Shown: piece by piece, positions 34,887 to 42,012 of the stretch
Position numbering within the stretch: the stretch's first letter is position 1
How the letters are laid out: every line of letters begins with the position of its first letter
Notes under the pieces: model-generated
Database searches by the model: none
Told to the model about the DNA's origin: nothing
What the model saw: the letters and a program-made list of their open reading frames with translations, nothing else
Position numbers and translations under genes: made by a program
Assembly (NCBI GenBank): GCA_001586195.1
Contig: CP014609.1
Span: forward strand, 3,842,501 to 3,906,500
From: Solibacillus silvestris
GTDB taxonomy: Bacteria; Bacillota; Bacilli; Bacillales_A; Planococcaceae
Reading direction: 5' to 3'
DNA length: 64,000 bases

Positions 34887-36062
34887 TTATTGAACTGCTT
34901 CCTTCATTGCCTTAATCAGTGCTTCTGCAGTTATTGCCTTCTCACCGCCACCTTGTACAAGCGCATCATTGCCGCCGCCTTTACCATTAATAAGCGGTAA
35001 AGCAGCTGCAGAAATATCTTTCATCGATTTCGTTTGTTCACTTCCGCGTGCCGCAACAAATTGTAGCTTGTCTTCATTATTGGCAACGAGCAGGGCAATT
35101 GCCTCACCATTTTGCTGTGTAATAAAACGGGCAAGCTTCTGCAGGCTTTGGATCGAACGGTTTTCGAAAGTCGCGGCTGCAACGGTTTCTTTTGCAAGTT
35201 CTTTTGCTTCGAATTCAAGAAGGGTATCTTGTGCTTCCGTTAAACTTTTCTCTGTTTGTTTTGCTGCTTTCGTGAATTTGCGCAACGCATTAGCTGCTTC
35301 TTCTTCCGATGCACTCAACTGACGTGCCACATCGCTTAATACCTGTTTGCGCATTGCCAGCTGCTGTAATACGCGATTACCGCATATGAAATGTATGCGA
35401 ATCTGTTTTTTCATTTTCTCGGTAGCTAAAATCTTCAATAAACCTACTTGTCCGGTAGAAGTAGGGTGTGTACCGCCACAGCCATTGTAGTCATAGTCAG
35501 GGATAATGACTAAACGGATATCTTCGTCGACTTTTACATCTTTCCGCAGGTTATATTGAGCTAATTCTTCTTTTGTTACCCACTTTGTTTCAATAGGTCG
35601 GTTTTCCAAAATAATTTCGTTAGCCCGTTTTTCCACTGCTGCCAGCTGATCTTCTGATACTTCACCAACATTTAAATCGATGGTGACAAGCTCTGTTCCT
35701 AGGTGGAAGCTCACTGTCGCCATATCGAATAATTCAACAAAGGCCGCTGATAAAATATGTTGCCCCGCATGTTGTTGCATATGGTCGAATCGGCGCGACC
35801 AATGAAGTTTCCCGGATATTTCCCCGGAAATATTCGACACATCGGCTGCCGTATAATGACGAATTTCCTCATTAATTTTCTCAACATCGATAATTTCCAC
35901 ATCATTAATCCAGCCGGTATCATGGGGTTGTCCGCCACCTGTAGGATAAAAGGCCGTATTGTCTAATACGATGAAGTTTCCCGTGTCATCTTTGCCTGTT
36001 TTCACAACCTGTGCCGTAAATTCCTTCATCATTGCATCTTTGTAATAAAATAAATTTTTCAA
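34887..36062 (-). CDS. Alanyl-tRNA editing protein (AlaX-L type with DHHA1 domain)
   Basis: Hydrolyses mischarged Ser- or Gly-tRNA(Ala) in the cytoplasm. The 391-residue protein lacks the aminoacylation domain of AlaRS. It has the second-additional (SAD) domain with zinc ligands in MQQHAGQHILSAA (HxxxH) and CGGTHPTSTGQVG (CxxxH), a coiled-coil segment (about 235-290), and a DHHA1 C-terminal domain with GKGGGNDALVQGGG. Start TTG has AAGGAG 9 bases upstream. Monocistronic. Confidence 0.93.
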   Translation of the reverse strand: MKNLFYYKDAMMKEFTAQVVKTGKDDTGNFIVLDNTAFYPTGGGQPHDTGWINDVEIIDVEKINEEIRHYTAADVSNISGEISGKLHWSRRFDHMQQHAGQHILSAAFVELFDMATVSFHLGTELVTIDLNVGEVSEDQLAAVEKRANEIILENRPIETKWVTKEELAQYNLRKDVKVDEDIRLVIIPDYDYNGCGGTHPTSTGQVGLLKILATEKMKKQIRIHFICGNRVLQQLAMRKQVLSDVARQLSASEEEAANALRKFTKAAKQTEKSLTEAQDTLLEFEAKELAKETVAAATFENRSIQSLQKLARFITQQNGEAIALLVANNEDKLQFVAARGSEQTKSMKDISAAALPLINGKGGGNDALVQGGGEKAITAEALIKAMKEAVQ

Positions 36063-36195
36063 AGTCCATCACTCCTTAATTTCTAGTTTGTCATATGAAA
36101 ACGTTGCTGTCACGGTGTAAATAATGATTGTTATTTGACGCGGGGCAATTTTCGTTTATGATAAAATAGAAGCATTTCCCGGAAGGAGCATGAAT

Positions 36196-36504
36196 ATGAA
36201 TATTACGCAATTTTCAATAGAAGAAATTTTAGATCCGACAAAGATTATTGAAGGTAAGCGCTATGAGTTTTTATTAGATGTAGAAGTGGATGAGGAAGAT
36301 GAACTGTATTCCGCTGCAGGATTAGAAATTCGAGTAATTGTAGGGGTAATTGACGATAACGTACGCATCGTGAACTATTTTATTATCGATAAAGCAAATA
36401 ATGAGTTTTTGGATTTTGCATTGGAAGAAGATGAAGAAGCGATGATTCTGGCATTTTGCAAAGAGGAATTATCTGCTGATTCTAGTGAAATAGAAGCTGA
36501 ATAA
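36196..36504 (+). CDS. Small acidic protein, DUF6509-like
   Basis: The 102-residue protein is very acidic with a beta-rich pattern: FSIEEILDPTKIIEGKRYEF, LDVEVDEEDELYSAAG and ALEEDEEAMILAFC. From memory this pattern matches small Bacillus proteins of the DUF6509 group, sometimes wrongly labelled pullulanase. Function unknown. ATG 36190 abuts GGAAGGAG; ATG 36196 is correctly spaced and is preferred. Confidence 0.75.
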   Translation: MNITQFSIEEILDPTKIIEGKRYEFLLDVEVDEEDELYSAAGLEIRVIVGVIDDNVRIVNYFIIDKANNEFLDFALEEDEEAMILAFCKEELSADSSEIEAE

Positions 36505-36511
36505 TCTGCAT

Positions 36512-36543
36512 AAAAAAGGTAGCGCATTCGCTACCTTTTTTTA
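36512..36543. terminator. Bidirectional terminator
   Basis: AAAAAAGGTAGCG pairs with CGCTACCTTTTTTT, loop CATT, between convergent genes. Confidence 0.92.
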
Positions 36544-36630
36544 GTCTATATATTTCGTTTTAAACTGACTTGAACCAATCCCGTAAAACCAATTCAATGG
36601 GATACGCCTGATTTGTTGTATGAATATCTT

Positions 36631-38232
36631 TTACCAAGCGGCAATTGCGCCATCTGTTCGTGGCTCTGTTCCACCGTATAACACGCCTGTTTTCTGATCC
36701 CGCCAAATTATTTGGCCGCGTCCAAAACTGCCGCCGTCGACTGCAACTCGAATGTCGTGCCCTTTCCGCTGCAATGCCTGCACTAAATAATTAGGGAAGT
36801 GTGGCTCGACTTCAACGCGCTTTTCACCGATCCATTGCCATCTCGGCATATCGAGTGCTGCTTGCGGGTTGAGTGCGAAGTCGACTGTGGATGTAATGAC
36901 CTGGAAATGCCCTTGAGGCTGCATATAACCCCCCATTACACCAAACGGTCCGACCGCTTCATTCTCCTTCGTCAAGAATCCTGGAATAATTGTATTAAAT
37001 GTTCGTTTTCCAGGCTTTAAGAAGTTCGGATGTGCTTCATCCAATGAAAAGTCATAGCCGCGGTTTTGAAGTGCTACACCCGTTTCCGGAATGACCACGC
37101 CTGAACCGAAGCCCATATAGTTACTTTGGATGTACGATACCATATTCCCATCTGCGTCGGCTGTTGCCAAATACACCGTGCCGCCTTTTGGAATATCGAA
37201 TGGTTTGGGCTCGAGTGCTGTATTGCTGATTTCGGCAAAGCGTGATTCTCCGTAAGTTTTAGATAATAGTGTTTCGACATTTATCGGCATATCAATTGTT
37301 TCTGTGATAAATGCTTTACCGTCCGTATACGCAAGCTTCATCGCTTCGATTTGATTATGTAGTGTCTCGGCATCATGCCACTTCGATTCGGCATGCTGAT
37401 AAATATTCAGCGCCATTTGTGCAACAATGCCCTGGCCATTCGGCGGGATTTCCCATACATCATAGCCTTTGTAATGCACTTTTATCGGGTTTACCCACTC
37501 CGGTTCATAGCTTTCCAAATCGTCCTTTGTAAGAAAGCCGTTATGTTTTCTTATAAAAGCATCAATTTTGTCTGCAACTTCGCCTTTATAGAAAGCCTCC
37601 CCATTTGTTTTGGCGATTTTGCGCAACGTATCTCCATGTGCTGGTGAATTCCACACTTCACCAATTTCCGGCATCCGTCCATCAATGGAAAATGTTTCAA
37701 ACCAGTGCTGGAATTCTTCGGATGTAAAATTCTTTTTATACTTTTTATAGGCCGATTGCCAGTAGTGTCCGAGCGTTACAGAAATCGGATATCCTTCTTC
37801 TGCATACGAGATGGCAGGGGCTAATACTTCACTCAGTGGCAGCTTCCCGAACCGCTTTGACAAGGCCGCCCATGCTGATGGAGCACCTGGAACAGTAACA
37901 GGAATAACTCCATGCATCGGAATTTGATCAAGTCCGCGTTCGGTTAAGGCTTTTTTGGAAAACGACTTAGGAGAAGGTCCTGAAGCGTTTAACCCGTAAA
38001 GTTCATCCCTCATCCAGACGAGCGCAAATGCATCGCCGCCGATTCCGTTTGAGGTAGGCTCAACGACAGTTAGTGCCGCCGCTGTTGCGATCGCTGCATC
38101 GACTGCATTGCCGCCTTTTTTTAAAATATCCAGTCCTGCCTGTGCTGCGAGCGGCTGAGATGTTGCGACCATACCTCGATTGGCGATGACCGTATTCCGC
38201 TTACTTGGATACGGATAATGTAAAAAGTCCAC
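36631..38232 (-). CDS. Gamma-glutamyltransferase family protein (YwrD-like)
   Basis: The 533-residue Ntn-hydrolase matches the cytoplasmic, YwrD-like branch: no signal peptide, GGNAVDAAIATAAALTVVEP (GNAVDAA), GIGGDAF, and the nucleophile region KGGTVYLATADADGN, where Thr352 aligns with the autoprocessing/catalytic threonine. MGFGSGVV and PFGVMGGYMQPQGH (GGYMQPQGH) are also present. It would be cleaved into two subunits. Substrate may be glutathione or another gamma-glutamyl or acyl compound. Start GTG 38232 follows AAAGGGG by 8-9 bases; an earlier ATG at 38262 lacks a ribosome site. Confidence 0.9.
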   Translation of the reverse strand: MDFLHYPYPSKRNTVIANRGMVATSQPLAAQAGLDILKKGGNAVDAAIATAAALTVVEPTSNGIGGDAFALVWMRDELYGLNASGPSPKSFSKKALTERGLDQIPMHGVIPVTVPGAPSAWAALSKRFGKLPLSEVLAPAISYAEEGYPISVTLGHYWQSAYKKYKKNFTSEEFQHWFETFSIDGRMPEIGEVWNSPAHGDTLRKIAKTNGEAFYKGEVADKIDAFIRKHNGFLTKDDLESYEPEWVNPIKVHYKGYDVWEIPPNGQGIVAQMALNIYQHAESKWHDAETLHNQIEAMKLAYTDGKAFITETIDMPINVETLLSKTYGESRFAEISNTALEPKPFDIPKGGTVYLATADADGNMVSYIQSNYMGFGSGVVIPETGVALQNRGYDFSLDEAHPNFLKPGKRTFNTIIPGFLTKENEAVGPFGVMGGYMQPQGHFQVITSTVDFALNPQAALDMPRWQWIGEKRVEVEPHFPNYLVQALQRKGHDIRVAVDGGSFGRGQIIWRDQKTGVLYGGTEPRTDGAIAAW

Positions 38233-38336
38233 AAATAATTCCCCTTTTAATTTTAATGACATAATAAAAAGAATATTAAAATTATTTTAGTATACAAGAG
38301 GGGTATTTACAATTTAAATATTTCAGAATCCGAAAT

Positions 38337-38373
38337 AAAAACTGTTTGGAAAGTTAATCCGCTTTCCAAACAG
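38337..38373 (-). terminator. Terminator of the Gfo/Idh/MocA gene
   Basis: CTGTTTGGAAAG and CTTTCCAAACAG form a perfect 12-bp stem; on the minus strand a T run follows. Confidence 0.92.
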
Positions 38374-38390
38374 CTCCATAATACCAATTG

Positions 38391-39326
38391 TTATTTCAGC
38401 AATTCATCAATCCAGCGCTGCACTTTTAGGCCTTCCTCAAATGGTACGACAAATGCTTCCTCTCCTAAAAGGACTTTTCGGCATGCATCGAGCATTGTTT
38501 CAGGAGTTTCGTCAGATGTTATTTTCACTTCCGGTTCATATGCTTTGCTGATATAAACTTCGGACCAGTTGCGCAATGTTACGACTTTTTCTGTACCGAA
38601 AATTTTAAAGTCGATGCGCTCTTCCTGTCCAATACCTGCAAGACCGTTCATGACCATTGGAATACCACTTGCTGTTTTTGCTAAAGCAGATACCCCAGTT
38701 TCACAAAGTGCTTCATTTTCAGGGTAAGTAGTTTCATGCGCCAAAATATCAACATCACCGAATAAATGATGCGTTAATTGCAAATAATGCGGGAAAATCT
38801 CCCGAATAAAGCCACCTTGCTCACGTGAAGCAATCCAAGGATTTTGCTGCCATTTACGAGGCCATTCAGGAAAATACGTATGTAGTTCAATACGTGTAAT
38901 ATTGCCCATACCTGTTGCCAGCTCTTGTTTTAGCTGATAGACTGCTGCACCGTACATTAAAGGAAAGTGCATCGCTGTTTGAACATTTGCTTCATTTGCA
39001 ATGCGTACCATTGTTTCTCCGTCTTCTGCATCATGGGCAAGCGGTTTTTCCGATAAAATATGTAATCCATGCTTTGCAATTTCTGCGGCAAGTGTTGCAT
39101 GACTGACAGGCGGTGTGCCGATGTACACCCAGTCCGGTTTTAAATTTAATAACGCTTGTAAATCATTAGTAGTGGGTACATTATATTTAGATGCCAATTG
39201 CGCTGTACGTGCTTCATTTGTATCGAAAATTGCCGCAATTTCATAATGTTCGTTTTGCAGTGCCTGGTTAATAATGCGTTCACCGACAACACCAGTGCCG
39301 ATAATGCCAATCGTTGTTTTAGTCAT
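38391..39326 (-). CDS. Gfo/Idh/MocA-family oxidoreductase
   Basis: The 311-residue NAD(P)-dependent dehydrogenase has the Rossmann motif GIIGTGVVGERI (about 6-17), EKPLAHD (about 94-100) with the conserved lysine, and a C-terminal alpha/beta domain. Members oxidise sugars, inositol or related polyols; the substrate is unknown. RBS AAAGGAG 8-9 bases before ATG. A structured element (39351-39476) lies in its presumed 5' leader. Confidence 0.9.
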   Translation of the reverse strand: MTKTTIGIIGTGVVGERIINQALQNEHYEIAAIFDTNEARTAQLASKYNVPTTNDLQALLNLKPDWVYIGTPPVSHATLAAEIAKHGLHILSEKPLAHDAEDGETMVRIANEANVQTAMHFPLMYGAAVYQLKQELATGMGNITRIELHTYFPEWPRKWQQNPWIASREQGGFIREIFPHYLQLTHHLFGDVDILAHETTYPENEALCETGVSALAKTASGIPMVMNGLAGIGQEERIDFKIFGTEKVVTLRNWSEVYISKAYEPEVKITSDETPETMLDACRKVLLGEEAFVVPFEEGLKVQRWIDELLK

Positions 39327-39350
39327 TCAATATTCTCCTTTTTTTATCAA

Positions 39351-39476
39351 TTATGCCTTGGCGTAATTGCGTCTGGATTCGGCTTTGCGCCCCGGCGCAA
39401 AGATGTCCTTATCGAATCCATGACATCCGCGGGAGGCTTTATTTCTTTCGTCCGGTGTATGCCGGACGAAAGAAAT
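39351..39476. other. Structured element with pseudoknot potential
   Basis: Helices on the plus strand: GCCT (39355-39358) with AGGC (39434-39437); TGGATTCG (39374-39381) with CGAATCCA (39413-39420); inside it CTTTGCGCC (39383-39391) with GGCGCAAAG (39394-39402); ATGTC in the loop (39403-39407) with GACAT outside (39422-39426), a pseudoknot. A perfect 15-bp hairpin (39441-39455 with 39462-39476) adjoins. On the minus strand the element ends 29 bases before the Gfo/Idh/MocA start, so it could act in that leader. It may instead be a dispersed repeat. Confidence 0.7.
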
Positions 39477-39620
39477 ATGGGATTTTTCTGATAGTTAGTG
39501 TAACATATTTTGGGAATACATAGGATTACGAAACAATAGTAATGGTATGCTATTAATAGAAATAATTTTCGGTGGCATTTTATAAAGAAATAGAAAAGTG
39601 TATTGAGGAGTGGATCAGCT

Positions 39621-40952
39621 ATGAAAGTTGTAATTATAGGCGGCGACGCGGCGGGGATGAGTGCGGCTATGGAAATCGTGCGTAACAATAAATCCGCCCA
39701 TGTTGTCGTATTGGAAAAAGGAGAGGTCTATTCGTATGGACAATGCGGATTGCCTTATGTAATTAACGGAAAAGTCCCTCATGCAGAAGATTTGATTGCA
39801 AGGGATGTTGAAGAGTTTCGTTCGAAATACGGAATTGATGCCCGCATTTTCCATGAAGTGACTGCAGTCGATACGAAACTGCAAAAAGTGTGTGGTATTG
39901 ATGTAAACAGCAAGGAGCCATTCGAATTTATATACGATAAACTGCTCATCGCCACAGGGGCATCACCGACAATGCCGAAAATCGAAAATGCAAATTTAAA
40001 AGGGATTCATACAGTAAAAACAATTCCGCAAATGAATGAACTGATGGAACAGTTACCGAATGTGAAGCACGTAACGGTCATCGGTGGAGGATATATTGGT
40101 CTGGAAGTTGTCGAAACAGTACGGGAGCGAGGTCTCGATGTACGTCTCATTCAACGTGGAAGCAACTTAATGTCGATTTTAGATACGCAGCTGACTGAAC
40201 TTATATATGAAGAAGCAATCAAAAACGGTGTGGAAGTTTTATTAAATGAAGATACGATTGGCTACGTAGGAACCGAATTTGTGGAGGCTGTTCGGACAAA
40301 TAGTGGTGTGCATACTACAGACCTCGTTATCGTCGCAACAGGAGTGCGTCCAAATACACAGTTTGCACAAGGTTTTGCCAAGCTGGAAAATGGTGCACTT
40401 ATCGTCAATGAGCAAATGGAGACTTCGATTCCCAATGTGTATGCGGCTGGGGACTGTGCCTCTCATTTTAATCGCGTAAACCAAAAGGATGATTATTTAC
40501 CGCTTGGAACGACAGCAAATAAACAGGGGCGAATTGCTGGGTTGAACATAGCCGGATTTAATCAGAAGTTCCGCGGTATTGTCGGAACATCCATCTTGAA
40601 GTTTTTCGACCTGCACATCGGCATGACAGGATTAAATAATGAAGCTGCAGATCGTTTAAATGCACTTGTAGAAGCGTATGTGATGGAAGTAAATGATATT
40701 GCGAGCTATTATCCGAATGTCCAGCCGATGAAGCTACGAATGCTCGTTGAACAACATAGCCGCAAACTTGTGGGTCTTCAAATTGTCGGGAAGCACGGCG
40801 TCGATAAACGCATCGATGTATTTGCGACAGCACTATACAATGAAATGACCTTCGAGGAACTACTGAATTTGGACTTAGCGTATGCACCGCCATTTAGCGG
40901 CGTGTGGGATGCCATTATGCAGGCACCGAAACGCTATGGTAAAAAAGAATAA
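39621..40952 (+). CDS. cdr: CoA-disulfide reductase
   Basis: FAD/NAD(P)-dependent enzyme that reduces CoA disulfide (and possibly CoA persulfide), keeping CoA as the main low-molecular-weight thiol. The 443-residue protein has the FAD motif VVIIGGDAAGMSAA, single active cysteine Cys42 in SYGQCGLPYVI, NAD motif VIGGGYIGLE (about 153-162), FAD motif VYAAGDCA (about 273-280) and a C-terminal dimerisation domain. There is no fused rhodanese domain. Start ATG 39621 has GAGGAG 10 bases upstream. Confidence 0.92.
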   Translation: MKVVIIGGDAAGMSAAMEIVRNNKSAHVVVLEKGEVYSYGQCGLPYVINGKVPHAEDLIARDVEEFRSKYGIDARIFHEVTAVDTKLQKVCGIDVNSKEPFEFIYDKLLIATGASPTMPKIENANLKGIHTVKTIPQMNELMEQLPNVKHVTVIGGGYIGLEVVETVRERGLDVRLIQRGSNLMSILDTQLTELIYEEAIKNGVEVLLNEDTIGYVGTEFVEAVRTNSGVHTTDLVIVATGVRPNTQFAQGFAKLENGALIVNEQMETSIPNVYAAGDCASHFNRVNQKDDYLPLGTTANKQGRIAGLNIAGFNQKFRGIVGTSILKFFDLHIGMTGLNNEAADRLNALVEAYVMEVNDIASYYPNVQPMKLRMLVEQHSRKLVGLQIVGKHGVDKRIDVFATALYNEMTFEELLNLDLAYAPPFSGVWDAIMQAPKRYGKKE

Positions 40953-40959
40953 AATATCA

Positions 40960-41000
40960 AAAGCTCCAGCTACTATTGGGAAATAGCTGGAGCTTTTTTG
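40960..41000 (+). terminator. Terminator after cdr
   Basis: AAAAGCTCCAGCTA pairs perfectly with TAGCTGGAGCTTTT, then more T. Confidence 0.93.
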
Positions 41001-41546
41001 TGTTTAACTTCTTTTAGTAGCATCTTCCCACCTCTATGAAAGGTTGCAAGATGGCTGGATGAAGTGTTTATATTGTTTCAAGTGTGTGTTATAAACACTC
41101 GCTAAATGAAGTTAAAACCTCGGGTGGATATCCAACGTATGGATACAATTACGCTGTGACGTAATCGGCAAAGAGGTGTTAGTCAAATTTGTTCAAATTA
41201 ATTATGTATAGTTATGCGTTCGCTCATGCTAGCAGCTGTGATTTTCTGCAAAGGTGGAATCATGATGAAGGCTAACTACTTGTTTTGAACTTATCCATAC
41301 TATAGCGCATAATTATTAGCAAAATGTCATTTTAATAAAGATGTAATTAAGATGTAAAGTAGCAAATTATATGAAAAAACCTATTGTATCAAGGTTTTGA
41401 AGGTGTTTTATGCATTTTTTATTATTATTATATTGTATTTGTATAACAAAAATATGACATCTGTGACGAAATAAAGCAAAATTATGTTGGAATAAATAAA
41501 GTAAAGGAAAACAAACTAAATTTATCATCGAAAAGGAGGAATAGTG
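41001..41546 (+). other. Long intergenic region with possible RNA-like folds
   Basis: No gene is evident. At 41063-41071 and 41091-41099 lies the perfect inverted repeat AGTGTTTAT/ATAAACACT. Just after it a possible three-way junction is formed: ACCTC (41117-41121) with GAGGT (41173-41177), enclosing TATCC(41129-41133)/GGATA(41141-41145) and ATTACG(41148-41153)/CGTAAT(41160-41165). It does not match a riboswitch class I recognise. From 41330 the sequence is very AT-rich and must hold the tlp promoter (possibly sigma-G). Confidence 0.4.
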
Positions 41547-41789
41547 ATGAAAAACAACAGACATGAAGTGTTTAACAAAGGGTCGGAAAATGCAATAAGT
41601 TTAGGGAAAATGATTAACAATACAAAAGAAAATATACACGAAGCTGAAATTAGTAAAGAGTTTGCACTTCCTGATGAACTGGAAAATATTGAAGAGAAAA
41701 ATGCGCGTCGCAGAACAGCCATTGCCGAACTAGAAGAACAAATTAAAGAAAGAAAAGCAGCCAAAGCTAGAAGAGAATCATTTAAATAG
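41547..41789 (+). CDS. tlp: Small acid-soluble spore protein, Tlp family
   Basis: The 80-residue protein matches Tlp: NTKENIHEAEISKEFA (about 27-42), then IEEKNARRRTAIAELEEQIK (about 50-69), corresponding to the conserved NTxENxxEAE and KNxRRxxSI blocks of Bacillus Tlp. Tlp is made in the forespore and removed at germination. Its presence supports a spore-forming host. AAAGGAGG lies 7 bases before ATG 41547. Expected to be sigma-G dependent; that promoter was not firmly identified. Confidence 0.88.
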   Translation: MKNNRHEVFNKGSENAISLGKMINNTKENIHEAEISKEFALPDELENIEEKNARRRTAIAELEEQIKERKAAKARRESFK

Positions 41790-41821
41790 CATATTTAGTT
41801 TATAAATAAAAAGCTCCTTTT

Positions 41822-41857
41822 AAACGTTAATCTTATTTTTAGATTAACGTTTTTTTA
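41822..41857 (+). terminator. Terminator after tlp
   Basis: AAACGTTAATCT pairs perfectly with AGATTAACGTTT, followed by TTTT. Confidence 0.92.
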
Positions 41858-41915
41858 TGTATAAAACAAAATTTTTTAAGAGATTTTTGTTGTGAAGTTT
41901 TCATTTTCATACTGA

Positions 41916-41943
41916 AACTCTCATACAGTGTTTTGGGAGAGTT
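41916..41943 (+). promoter_or_regulatory. Inverted repeat upstream of the P-type ATPase
   Basis: AACTCTC (41916-41922) and GAGAGTT (41937-41943) form a perfect 7-bp inverted repeat about 70 bases before the start codon; possible operator or leader hairpin. Confidence 0.3.
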
Positions 41944-42012
41944 ATTCTATTTTAAATGGGATTGCTCAAAATAGTTATTTGCACCATTCAAATGACTTAA
42001 AGGAGGTTTAAA

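Noticed and set aside
39198-39688. Frames of 97 and 113 codons across the structured element
   Set aside because: They read through the perfect inverted repeats and neighbouring gene ends; no start signal.
41858-42012. Manganese (yybP-ykoY) riboswitch before the P-type ATPase
   Set aside because: Such riboswitches often precede these pumps, but the conserved core was not found here.
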